DNA of 33,869 nucleotides from Chloroflexota bacterium (GTDB taxonomy: Bacteria > Chloroflexota > Dehalococcoidia > UBA2979): the NCBI GenBank assembly GCA_026713865.1, contig JAPONQ010000102.1, forward strand, positions 1-33,869. Direction: 5' to 3'. The position numbers and the translations under genes were made by a program. Positions 18,707 to 26,185 of the stretch are shown here, piece after piece; position 1 is the first letter of the stretch, and every line of letters begins with the position of its first letter. The notes under the pieces are model-generated. The model was not told where the DNA came from and did not search any database. It saw nothing but the letters and a program-made list of their open reading frames with translations.

Positions 18707-19249
18707 GTGGTCGAGGTCAAAAGGCGCCCGGACGGGAGCGAGGAGCGCTACCGCTGCGAGCTCGTGAGCGCGACGCCGGCCCGCGCGGTGATCCTCTACC
18801 GCATCCGCCGCCCGGCGTGGGGGCTCCCGGCGCCGCTTTATTCGTACGGTTTCTTCTGGCCCCGGCGCCCGTACATCTGCTACCGCTTCGTGCGACCCGA
18901 CGACGGGAGCGAGGTGGCCTCGCGCTTCGACGCGGTCGGGCGCGTGGAGCTGGCGCCGCCGGCCGCGGAGGGGGAAGCGGCCGAGGTCCGGTTCGAGGAC
19001 CTTCTGCTCGACCTCTGGGTGCGCCCGGGCTCAGGCCCCTCAGGGCGCGACGAGCTCCGGTGGGAGGACGGGGAGGAGCTCGAGGCGGCCCTCGCGGCCG
19101 GCGACATCGCCCCGGAGGCGGCCGGGCGGGCCCGCCGCGCGTGCGAGATCCTTCAGCGCAACCAGGGGCGGCTGCGCGCCGCGATCGCCTCGGAACTCGG
19201 GGAGGGCCTGGGGCTCGCACGCTCTCACCAGAGGCGCACGACTCCGTAG
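18707..19249 (+). CDS. DUF402-family protein
   Basis: The 180-residue protein matches DUF402, a fold whose characterised members are nucleoside di/triphosphate phosphatases or FomD-like enzymes. Family features seen are YRCELVSATPARAVILYRI, the aromatic stretch YSYGFFWPRRPYICYRF at about 45-61, SRFDAVGRVELAP, FEDLLLDLWVRP at about 96-107 with the acidic metal-binding region, and a C-terminal helix LEAALAAGDI ending RARRACEIL. GTG 18707 has no ribosome site; related proteins start a few residues earlier, so the true start is uncertain, and I saw no ATG or GTG in the right frame just upstream. It follows the lipoprotein gene by 59 bp. Its 3' end overlaps the broken PIN gene on the other strand. 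Confidence 0.75.
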   Translation: MVEVKRRPDGSEERYRCELVSATPARAVILYRIRRPAWGLPAPLYSYGFFWPRRPYICYRFVRPDDGSEVASRFDAVGRVELAPPAAEGEAAEVRFEDLLLDLWVRPGSGPSGRDELRWEDGEELEAALAAGDIAPEAAGRARRACEILQRNQGRLRAAIASELGEGLGLARSHQRRTTP

Positions 19250-19499
19250 CGGTCGAACGAGGTCTCGTTCGAGACGACTGCGAGCTCACGGCCGGGCGCC
19301 CGTGCGATGAGCAGGCGTGAGAACGGGTCGCGGTGCGGACCCGGGGACCTGCCGGGGAGTGGCTCGGGACGCTCGCGAAAGCCGGGGGGTTCCGCCGCGA
19401 AACGGACCTCAATGGTCACGTCCCCGGTGACCTCGCTGACCGCCGCGTGGTCGCGAGATGCGCGCCGCCGGCCACGAGGGCGAGCAGTGTGCGCCTCAT
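19225..19499 (-). pseudogene. broken PIN-domain (VapC-like) toxin gene
   Basis: An ATG at 19499 has a strong ribosome site (GGGGAGG, 5 nt upstream) but its frame stops at 19416. A second frame then reads a typical PIN-domain C-terminus down to 19225: PHRDPFSRLLIARAP, then ELAVVSNETSFDRYGVVRLW, matching the family ending HRDPFDRLLIAQA...DRYGV..LW. A stretch in the first frame downstream of its stop (AFASVPSHSPAG) resembles the segment that normally precedes HRDPF. The whole is about 90 codons against about 130 for a complete PIN toxin. I read it as a frameshifted, shortened relic; a sequencing error is possible. It begins 28 bp after the CitE-like gene, and its end overlaps the DUF402 gene. 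Confidence 0.6.
19253..19272. repeat. perfect 9-bp inverted repeat
   Basis: TCGAACGAG (19253-19261) and CTCGTTCGA (19264-19272) flank two bases, just after the DUF402 stop and inside the PIN relic. As RNA it gives a compact hairpin and could end transcripts in either direction, though no T-run follows. Confidence 0.5.
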
Positions 19500-19527
19500 G
19501 GCGCCTCCCCGGCGGTCGCGCGCGGCG

Positions 19528-20403
19528 TCAGCTCTCGCCGGCCTCCCGCCGGGCCCGTCGCGCGCTGCGGCGGTCGACGCGGCGCCCGTCCACCTCGCCG
19601 GACCAGCGCCCGGCGGCGCGCACGCGTTCCCACTCGCTGAGCACGGCACGCGCGTCTTCGGTGCGGCCGGGGTCGGGCGAGAAGAGCGCGTTCGCGCCCC
19701 GCGCCTCGCCCTCGGAGGCGATCACGACGCCCGACGCCCCGAGGTCGCGGGCACGGCCGACGAGCGTCTGGCGCACGGCGGGCGAGGCGCCGGGCGCGTC
19801 GAGCAGCCACGGCAGTCCCGCGCCGCCGGCCGCGAGCGCGGCGCGGGCCATCACGTGGTCGAGCAGCGCCCACGAGGCGCCGTGCATGCCGCCCGGTGCG
19901 CCCGCCGGGAGCGTCGCTCCCAGCTCGCCGACCAGCGCGAGCGGGGCGAGGGCGACGCCCTGGTGCCGGTCGACGGCCTGAAGCACCTCGGGCAGCGCGG
20001 CAAGTCCCGACGCGGAGTCGACCTCGCAGAGCAGCCGCAGCTGGCCGGGCGTGATGCCGCGACGCATCTCAAGCCGCCGGATCGCGACGTCGGCGTCGCG
20101 CGCGTCCTGCGGCGTCTCGCAGGAGGCGAGCACCACCGCGCGCGTCGCCTCCCAGACCGCGGCGTCGAGATCGGCCGCGAGCTCGCCCGAGCGGGCGTCG
20201 GCGACCCGCGCGAGCAGGAGTCCCCCCGACTCCGCCAGCGCGTCCCGCCGCCGCCGGAGCGTGCGCCTCGCGCGGGCGCGGCCGGGCGGCGTCGCGTCGG
20301 CGTCGAGATCGAACAGCACGGCGTCGGCGGCGGTGGCGCGCGCCGCCTCGTCGGGCGCGCGCGCGCCGCCCGTGAGCCGCAGCAGGCTGCGGGGGGTGAT
20401 CAC
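19528..20403 (-). CDS. CitE/HpcH-like aldolase-fold protein, divergent active site
   Basis: The 291-residue protein follows the layout of the HpcH/HpaI-CitE TIM-barrel family: ADAVLFDLDADA at 27-37 (family: DLEDAV), ARVAD with Arg66, LCEVDSASGL with Glu127 (family: liEtaxG), and a C-terminal DARAVL...VDGRRVD pattern. Expected active-site pieces are changed: the PKvE strand reads ASCET, and the IHP motif reads IAS. It may bind an acyl-CoA-like ligand without the usual lyase chemistry, or act on a different substrate; this is inference. The start GTG (20403) overlaps the M16 peptidase stop by four bases, so it is translated with the peptidase. Confidence 0.65.
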   Translation of the reverse strand: MITPRSLLRLTGGARAPDEAARATAADAVLFDLDADATPPGRARARRTLRRRRDALAESGGLLLARVADARSGELAADLDAAVWEATRAVVLASCETPQDARDADVAIRRLEMRRGITPGQLRLLCEVDSASGLAALPEVLQAVDRHQGVALAPLALVGELGATLPAGAPGGMHGASWALLDHVMARAALAAGGAGLPWLLDAPGASPAVRQTLVGRARDLGASGVVIASEGEARGANALFSPDPGRTEDARAVLSEWERVRAAGRWSGEVDGRRVDRRSARRARREAGES

Positions 20404-21728
20404 GGCGAGAGGATCGCGTCGAGGCGGTCGGCGGAGGCCGAGGGACCGACCACCGCGAGCGCCGGCGGCCCCTCGAAGAGGTCGCGGGCGACGCGCTGGA
20501 CGTCCGCGGCGGTGACCGCCTCAAGCGAGGCGACCGACTCCTCGACGCGCTCGATCTCGCCGTCCTGCAGCAGCTGGTCGCCGAGCCGCTGGCCGACCGA
20601 CATCGGCGTCTCGAGCGAGAGGCGGAATCCGCCGACGGCGTAGTCGATGGTGCGGCGCAGCTCCTCCTCGCCCACCGGCTCGGAGACGAGGCGGCCGAGC
20701 TCGGCCATGATCACCTCGAGCGCCTCCTCCTGCTGCTCGCGCGTCACGCCGGCCGTGACCGCGAGCGCGCCGATGTCGCGCAGGCGGCCCACCCGCGCCG
20801 CGACCGAGTAGGCGAGGCCGCGCCGCTCGCGCACCTCCTTGAAGAGCCGCGACGACATGCCGCGCCCGAGCAGCGTGACGAGTATCTCGAGGGCGTAGCG
20901 GTCGGGGTCGCGCCGGCCGCCGCACTGCACGGCGAGCGCGACGTTGGTCTGCTCGGTCTCCCGCTCCTCAACCAGGACGCGCTCGGCAGGGAGGCCGCGA
21001 GTCGCGGCCTCGAGCGGGAGGCCGGCGCCGGGTGCGAGCTCCGAGAAGTGCCTCGCCGCCTCCTCCACGACCGCCTCGTGCTCGACGCGGCCGGCGACGG
21101 CGAGCACGGCGTTGCCCCCGGTGTAGTGGGAGCGGATGTGATGTGAGAGCTCCGGGCGGTCGATGGCCGAGACGCTCTCGAGCGTGCCGGCGACCGGCCG
21201 GCCAACGGGCTGGTCGCCGAAGGTGACCCGCTGCAGCAGCTCCCCCGCCCACGCCGCCGGGTTGTCGTGGGTGCGGCGGATCTCCTGCTGCACCACGGTG
21301 CGCTCGCGCTCCACCTCCTCGGGGGCGAGCAGGGAGTGCTGGATCATGTCGGCCAGCACCTCGATCCCCGTCTGCCAGCGCTCAAAGGGGAGCCGGTTCC
21401 AGTAGCAGGTGAGCTCGCGCGTGGTGAAGGCGTTGAGGCCCCCGCCCGCGCCCTCGACGGCCTCGCTGATCTCGGGCGCCGTCGGGCGCCTCGCGGTCCC
21501 CTTGAAGAGCATGTGCTCCAGGTAGTGCGAGACGCCGCCGACCTCGACCCGCTCTGCCCGCGAGCCGACGCCGACGAAGAAGGAGACGGAGGCGGACTGC
21601 GCCTGGGCCGCGCTCGCGGTGATGATGCGCAGCCCGCCGTCGAGGACGGTGAGCTCGTGCGCATCGGGCGCGCGGCTCGCGGCCGCTGGGGCGGCGACGG
21701 GCCGGGAGCCCGGGGGGCGGTCGGGCAC
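20400..21728 (-). CDS. M16-family zinc peptidase
   Basis: The 442-residue protein is a single-unit M16 (pitrilysin/processing peptidase) enzyme. The inverted zinc motif HYLEH is at 68-72, with the third ligand probably Glu150 in VVQQEI. The C-terminal half has the family pattern LVTLLGRGMSSRLFKEVRERRGLAYSV near 280-310, including the conserved R-Y/F substrate-binding region. No signal peptide is evident, so it is likely cytoplasmic. GTG 21728 has a moderate ribosome site (GGGAAG). It heads a leftward unit with a CitE-like gene (4-bp overlap) and a broken PIN gene, and is divergent from a MoaD-like gene. Confidence 0.92.
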   Translation of the reverse strand: MPDRPPGSRPVAAPAAASRAPDAHELTVLDGGLRIITASAAQAQSASVSFFVGVGSRAERVEVGGVSHYLEHMLFKGTARRPTAPEISEAVEGAGGGLNAFTTRELTCYWNRLPFERWQTGIEVLADMIQHSLLAPEEVERERTVVQQEIRRTHDNPAAWAGELLQRVTFGDQPVGRPVAGTLESVSAIDRPELSHHIRSHYTGGNAVLAVAGRVEHEAVVEEAARHFSELAPGAGLPLEAATRGLPAERVLVEERETEQTNVALAVQCGGRRDPDRYALEILVTLLGRGMSSRLFKEVRERRGLAYSVAARVGRLRDIGALAVTAGVTREQQEEALEVIMAELGRLVSEPVGEEELRRTIDYAVGGFRLSLETPMSVGQRLGDQLLQDGEIERVEESVASLEAVTAADVQRVARDLFEGPPALAVVGPSASADRLDAILSP

Positions 21729-21853
21729 GTGAGCTCGCTTCCCGCAGGCCCGCCCCGGTTGAGCCGGGGGCCGGGACTGCGTCAGGCTAGAGGGGGCCCG
21801 CGCGTCGCGGCAAGCAGGCCGCGCCGCGCGGCCCGGGCTCCCGGGGGGTCGCC

Positions 21854-22117
21854 GTGATCGATGTGCGGATGAGCGACATCCTGGCCGAGCGCGCCCTCTC
21901 GGGCGAGATGCGGCTGCGCCTTCCCTATCAGGCCGGCATGTCGGCCGGCGACGTCATACGCCGCGAGGGCTTCCGCGGCGAGGAAGCGCAGGCGATCCTC
22001 ACCATGGTCAACGGCGAGCAGCGCCCGCACCGGCATCCGCTCCAGGACGGCGACACGGTCGAGCTCGTGATCCCGATGGTGGGCGGTGAGGCGCGCCCGG
22101 GGCGCGGCGCGCGTTGA
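21854..22117 (+). CDS. MoaD/ThiS-like ubiquitin-fold protein with tail after Gly-Gly
   Basis: The 87-residue protein has the beta-grasp pattern of sulfur carriers: an early strand pair, AGDVIRREGF helix, AILTMVNGEQ, HPLQDGDTVELVIPMVGG. The family usually ends at Gly-Gly, whose carboxylate is adenylated and thiolated. Here nine more residues (EARPGRGAR) follow, so use as a sulfur carrier would need trimming. GTG 21854 has a GGGGGG stretch 6 nt upstream. Its TGA stop lies inside the probable pyrG -35 element. No MoeB/ThiF-type activating enzyme is in the window. Confidence 0.75.
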   Translation: MIDVRMSDILAERALSGEMRLRLPYQAGMSAGDVIRREGFRGEEAQAILTMVNGEQRPHRHPLQDGDTVELVIPMVGGEARPGRGAR

Positions 22118-22142
22118 CAGGGCCGCGCGCCCTCGGGATGAT
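22114..22142 (+). promoter_or_regulatory. sigma-70-type promoter of pyrG
   Basis: TTGACA (22114-22119) is a perfect -35, and GATGAT (22137-22142) lies 17 bp downstream, matching four of six -10 positions. The predicted start near 22149 leaves a leader of about 105 nt before pyrG. The -35 overlaps the end of the MoaD-like gene. Confidence 0.65.
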
Positions 22143-22158
22143 GCCCCTGTCCCGCGGA

Positions 22159-22173
22159 CGCCCCGCCGGGGCG
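22159..22173 (+). promoter_or_regulatory. hairpin in the pyrG leader
   Basis: CGCCCC (22159-22164) pairs with GGGGCG (22168-22173) over a 3-nt loop, about 10 nt after the predicted transcription start. No T-run follows. It may stabilise or regulate the leader. Confidence 0.35.
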
Positions 22174-22256
22174 GCCCCCGATCTCCCCCCCGGCGGTGAC
22201 GGCGCGAAGCGCTCCCCTGAGGTCGCCTTTTCCGCGGCCGGCGTGACTGGGGTGGG

Positions 22257-23915
22257 ATGACCAAGTACGTCTTCGTCACGGGCGGCGTCGTGAGCTCGGT
22301 CGGGAAGGGCATCGTCACCGCCTCCCTGGGGCGGATCCTCAAGTCGAGCGGGCACTCCGTCTCGATCCTGAAGCTCGACCCCTACATCAACGTCGACCCC
22401 GGCACGATGTCCCCCTACCAGCACGGCGAGGTCTTCGTCACCGACGACGGCGCCGAGACCGACCTCGACCTCGGCCACTACGAGCGCTTCCTGGACACCG
22501 ACTTCCTCGCCACCAACTCGACCTCGACCGGGCAGGTGTTCGAGGAGGTAATCCGCAAGGAGCGCCGCGGCGACTACCTCGGCGGGACGATCCAGGCGAT
22601 CCCCCACATCACCAACGAGATCCGCCGCCGCATCCGGCTCGCCGGGCAGGCGCTCGCCGCCGAGATCGTGATCGTCGAGGTCGGCGGGACGGTCGGCGAC
22701 ATGGAGGGCCAGCCCTTCCTGGAGGCGATCAGCCAGGTCCGCTACGCGCTCCCCGAGCACGACACGATGACCATCCACGTCACGCTGCTCCCCTACATCC
22801 GGGCGACGCGCGAGCTCAAGACGAAGCCGACGCAGCACTCGGTGCGCGAGCTCCGCTCGTACGGCATCCAGCCCGACGTGCTGGTGACGCGCGCCGACGA
22901 GCCGGTCGATGAGGGGCTGCGCGAGAAGCTCTCGCTCTTCTGCAACGTCGAGAAGACCTCGGTGATCCCGCTCGAGACCGCCGACTCCATCTACGAGGTG
23001 CCGCTGATACTGGAGACGGCGGGGCTCTCCGGGATCGTGGAGCGGGCGCTCGCCCTGCCGGAGCGGCGCCCCGACCTCGACGAGTGGCGCTCCTTCGTCG
23101 CCCGGCTCCAGCGCCCGGGCGAGGCGGTGCGCATCGCGATCGTCGGCAAGTACGTGGAGCTCCACGACGCCTACCTCTCGATCCGGGAGGCGCTGGTGCA
23201 CGCCTCGGCCCACCACGGCGTCCGGCTCCAGCCGGTGTGGGTGCACGCGGAGGAGCTCGAGTCGGCGGCCCCCCCGGCCGCCCTCGACGACGTCGACGGC
23301 ATCCTGCTCTGCCCGGGCTTCGGCGACCGCGGCCTCGAGGGGAAGATCGCCGCCGTGCGCCACGCCCGCGAGCAGCGCATCCCCTACCTGGGCGACTGCC
23401 TGGGGATGCAGATGCTCGTCTGCGAGTTCGCGCGCAACGTCGCCGGGATGCCCGGCGCCAACACCACGGAGGCCGATCCGCGCACGCCCTTCCCGGTGAT
23501 CTCCCTGCTCTCCGAGCAGCAGGGCGTGCACGAGCTCGGCGGCACGATGCGGCTCGGGGGCTACGACTGCCGGCTGGTCCCGGGCACGCGCGCCCACGCC
23601 GCCTACGGCCGCGACGTGGTCCGCGAGCGCCACCGCCACCGCTACGAGGTGAACGGCGCCCTCTTCGAGGCGCTCGAGCGCCACGGGCTCCGCGCCGCCG
23701 GCCACACGCTCGACGGCGAGCTCGTCGAGATCGTCGAGGTCGTCGACCACCCCTGGATGGTGGGGGCGCAGTTCCACCCGGAGTTCACCTCGCGCCCCGG
23801 CCGGCCGAACCCGCTCTTCCGCGACTTCGTCGGCGCGGCGCTTGAGCGCTCGCGCGGGCGGGGTGAGGCCGTCGGGGCCGCCTCTGCCCGGCGGCGCGGG
23901 GGCGCGGGCGGGTGA
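22257..23915 (+). CDS. pyrG: CTP synthase
   Basis: PyrG converts UTP to CTP using ATP and glutamine. The 552-residue protein has the N-terminal synthetase domain with GGVVSSVGKG at 9-18, KLDPYINVDPGTMSPYQHGE at 39-58 and EVGGTVGD at 141-148. The C-terminal class I glutamine amidotransferase domain has the nucleophile Cys381 in YLGDCLGMQ (most relatives have Ile or Phe before this Cys rather than Asp) and the partners His507 and Glu509 in QFHPEF. A short Gly/Arg-rich tail of about 20 residues follows. The ATG at 22257 gives a standard N-terminus. The stop overlaps the next gene by four bases. Confidence 0.97.
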   Translation: MTKYVFVTGGVVSSVGKGIVTASLGRILKSSGHSVSILKLDPYINVDPGTMSPYQHGEVFVTDDGAETDLDLGHYERFLDTDFLATNSTSTGQVFEEVIRKERRGDYLGGTIQAIPHITNEIRRRIRLAGQALAAEIVIVEVGGTVGDMEGQPFLEAISQVRYALPEHDTMTIHVTLLPYIRATRELKTKPTQHSVRELRSYGIQPDVLVTRADEPVDEGLREKLSLFCNVEKTSVIPLETADSIYEVPLILETAGLSGIVERALALPERRPDLDEWRSFVARLQRPGEAVRIAIVGKYVELHDAYLSIREALVHASAHHGVRLQPVWVHAEELESAAPPAALDDVDGILLCPGFGDRGLEGKIAAVRHAREQRIPYLGDCLGMQMLVCEFARNVAGMPGANTTEADPRTPFPVISLLSEQQGVHELGGTMRLGGYDCRLVPGTRAHAAYGRDVVRERHRHRYEVNGALFEALERHGLRAAGHTLDGELVEIVEVVDHPWMVGAQFHPEFTSRPGRPNPLFRDFVGAALERSRGRGEAVGAASARRRGGAGG

Positions 23916-24376
23916 TGCTCAGGCTGATCCACCTGCTCGCGCTGTTCTGGATGATGGGGGGCCTCGGCGCCACTCTGATCCCGCTCTGGCGCGCCTGGCG
24001 CACGGAGGGGATCGAGGAGAAGACGCTGCTCCTGATGCAGGCGCGCAGCGCGCAGGTGCTGTGGCTGATGCCGGGGATGATCGCGGCGGCGGTCACCGGC
24101 TTCGCGTGGGCGGCCGCAGACGACTGGAACCCCGTGACCACCGGCTGGCTGGTGGCGCTCGAGGCCGTCTTCGCGCTCGACATCTTCCTCTTTCTGCCGC
24201 TGCTCGCGGTCGGGCTCAGGCGGGTGGAGCTGCTCGCGCTCATCGCGCGGCGCGACGGCGCCGAGTCGGCGGAGCTGCGGCAGGCGCTCGCCGACAACGT
24301 GCCGGTGGTCTTCGGCACGCTGATCGCCCTGACGGTGCCGGTGATGGCCTGGCTCGCGGTGGCGAAGCCCTTCTAG
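23912..24376 (+). CDS. DUF2269-like four-helix membrane protein
   Basis: The 154-residue protein is almost entirely membrane segments, near 3-24, 45-70, 80-105 and 128-150, with His6 and the motif WMMGGLGA in the first. It resembles DUF2269-type small membrane proteins, whose function I do not know. The GTG start (23912) overlaps the pyrG stop by four bases, and the next codon is ATG, so translation is coupled to CTP synthase. The protein encoded at 14566-15072 is of similar size and topology. It ends 57 bp before the predicted rho leader. Confidence 0.7.
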   Translation: MMLRLIHLLALFWMMGGLGATLIPLWRAWRTEGIEEKTLLLMQARSAQVLWLMPGMIAAAVTGFAWAAADDWNPVTTGWLVALEAVFALDIFLFLPLLAVGLRRVELLALIARRDGAESAELRQALADNVPVVFGTLIALTVPVMAWLAVAKPF

Positions 24377-24408
24377 GGGCGCCGCCGGCGGGCGGTCCGG
24401 CGCGCTCC

Positions 24409-24438
24409 TTGTGAGTGGACGGTCCGATTCGGTATGAT
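24409..24438 (+). promoter_or_regulatory. sigma-70-type promoter of rho
   Basis: TTGTGA (24409-24414) and TATGAT (24433-24438) are separated by 18 bp; they match four and five consensus positions. The predicted start near 24446 leaves about 170 nt before the preferred rho ATG. An in-frame ATG lies inside the -10 itself (24434) and so is unlikely to be a start. Confidence 0.6.
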
Positions 24439-24613
24439 GCGGTACCCGGCGGGGCCCCCGCCGGCTGCGTCCTACATGCCCCCGGACCCGCAGCGAACTG
24501 TGTGGCAGATGGTCGACACCCCTTCACGCGGGAACGGTGAGCCGTCGGCGGGCGCCGACGCGCAGGCGGAGGCCACCCCTCCCGGCGGCGAGTCGAGTGC
24601 GGAGCGAAATTCC

Positions 24614-26107
24614 ATGGTGAACGAGAACGGCGACGGGCGGCGTGAGGCCGATGGGCCGGAGGCCCCGGTGGCCGCGGAGGCGCGCGGCGGCCGGGAGCGG
24701 TCCCCCCGCGGGACGCGCCGTCCCGGGCGGCCCCCGCGCGGCCGCGGCTCCCGCAACGGCCGCGAGACGGTGCGCGAGCCGCGCTTCGCGCGCGAGGATC
24801 CCCCAGACGAGGAGGCCTACGCCCCGGCGCACGCCTCGGACGTGCCGCCGCTCAACATCGCCGACCTGGAGCGCCAGGCGCGCGATCAGCTGATCGTCCT
24901 CGCCGAGAGCCTCGAGGTCGGCGAGGCGGCCGCGATGTCGAAGCCGGAGCTCATCTTCCGGATCCTGCAGCGGCAGGCGGCGCGCAACGGGACCATCTAC
25001 TCGGGCGGCGTGCTCGCGGTCGTCGACGACGGCTTCGGCTTCCTGCGGGGCGATCGCTTCGTGCCGGGACCGAGCGACGTCTACGTCTCGCAGTCGCAGG
25101 TGCGCCGCTTCGGGCTGCGCTCCGGCGACTATGTCACCGGGCAGGTCCGGCAGCCGAAGGATCAGGAGAAGTACTACGGGCTGCTGCGGGTGGAGGCCGT
25201 CAACGGCATCGACCCGGAGCAGGCGAAGCGCCGCCCCAACTTCGAGGACCTGACGCCGATCTTTCCGAACCGCAAGCTCAAGCTCGAGACGCGCCCCGAC
25301 GAGCTCTCGCAGCGCCTGGTCGATATCTTCGCGCCGGTCGGACGCGGGCAGCGGGCGCTCGTCGTCTCCCCGCCCAAGGCCGGCAAGACGATGCTGCTCA
25401 AGTCGATAGCCCACGGCATCACCGCGAACCACCCCGACATCCACCTCATGGTGCTGCTCATCGGCGAGCGCCCCGAGGAGGTGACCGACATGCAGCGCTC
25501 GGTGCGCGGCGAGGTGGTCGCCTCGACCTTCGACGAGCCGGTCGAGGATCACACCCGCGTCTCGGAGGTCGCGCTCGAGCGGGCGAAGCGCCTGGTCGAG
25601 GGCGGCACCGACGTCGTGATCCTGATGGACTCGGTGACCAGGCTCGCGCGCGCCTACAACCTGGCGATGCCGACCAGCGGGCGGACGCTCTCCGGCGGCA
25701 TGGACCCGATAGCGCTCTATCCGCCGAAGCGCTTCTTCGGCGCCGCGCGCAACACGGAGGAGGGCGGCTCGCTCACGATCATCGCGACCTGCCTGGTCGA
25801 GACCGGCTCGCGCATGGATGACGTGATCTTCGAGGAGTTCAAGGGCACCGGGAACATGGAGGTGCGGCTGGTCCGCCGCCTCGCCGAGAAGCGCGTCTAC
25901 CCCGCCATCGACGTGCTCGCCTCCTCCACCCGGCGCGAGGACCTGCTCTTCGGCGAGGAAGAGCTGCGGCAGGTCTGGCTGCTGCGCCGCATGGCGTCGA
26001 TGCTCGAGGACAACAACGAGGACGCCACCGAGCGCGTGATCGATCGCGTCTCGCGCACGGAGAGCAACGAGGAGTTCCTCACCACGCTCAAGACCGAGCC
26101 GGTCTAG
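24614..26107 (+). CDS. rho: transcription termination factor Rho
   Basis: Rho is a hexameric RNA helicase that ends transcription. In the 497-residue protein, an Arg/Gly/Pro-rich extension (about 1-75) precedes the Rho N domain (80-120), the RNA-binding cold-shock-like domain (127-200, [20 protein letters not shown] and [12 protein letters not shown]), and the ATPase core with Walker A SPPKAGKT at 252-259, GERPEEV at 284-290 and Walker B VVILMD at 334-339. I prefer ATG 24614 because GGAG lies 9 nt upstream and the 100 bases before it have many AT-ending codons. In-frame ATGs at 24509, 24476 and 24434 could add up to 60 residues. A long leader would suit Rho autoregulation, known in other bacteria. 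Confidence 0.95.
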   Translation: MVNENGDGRREADGPEAPVAAEARGGRERSPRGTRRPGRPPRGRGSRNGRETVREPRFAREDPPDEEAYAPAHASDVPPLNIADLERQARDQLIVLAESLEVGEAAAMSKPELIFRILQRQAARNGTIYSGGVLAVVDDGFGFLRGDRFVPGPSDVYVSQSQVRRFGLRSGDYVTGQVRQPKDQEKYYGLLRVEAVNGIDPEQAKRRPNFEDLTPIFPNRKLKLETRPDELSQRLVDIFAPVGRGQRALVVSPPKAGKTMLLKSIAHGITANHPDIHLMVLLIGERPEEVTDMQRSVRGEVVASTFDEPVEDHTRVSEVALERAKRLVEGGTDVVILMDSVTRLARAYNLAMPTSGRTLSGGMDPIALYPPKRFFGAARNTEEGGSLTIIATCLVETGSRMDDVIFEEFKGTGNMEVRLVRRLAEKRVYPAIDVLASSTRREDLLFGEEELRQVWLLRRMASMLEDNNEDATERVIDRVSRTESNEEFLTTLKTEPV

Positions 26108-26134
26108 AGCCCGGCAGCAGCCCCGCCCGAGCCG

Positions 26135-26154
26135 GGGGGCCGCCAGCGGCCCCC
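26135..26154 (+). terminator. strong GC hairpin after rho
   Basis: GGGGGCCG (26135-26142) pairs with CGGCCCCC (26147-26154) over a CCAG loop, 28 bp after the rho stop. There is no T-run, so it may be an RNA 3'-end stabiliser or a non-canonical terminator. Confidence 0.5.
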
Positions 26155-26155
26155 G

Positions 26156-26164
26156 TGATACACT
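26156..26164 (+). promoter_or_regulatory. extended -10-like site before the M23 gene
   Basis: TGATACACT contains an extended TG followed by TACACT, matching four of six -10 positions, 21 bp before the ATG at 26186. No -35 is clear. Confidence 0.35.
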
Positions 26165-26185
26165 CGTGCGGCCCCGCCCCTTGCG

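Noticed and set aside
22008..23777. A 589-codon antisense frame opposite pyrG
   Set aside because: Low-complexity shadow; pyrG is unambiguous.
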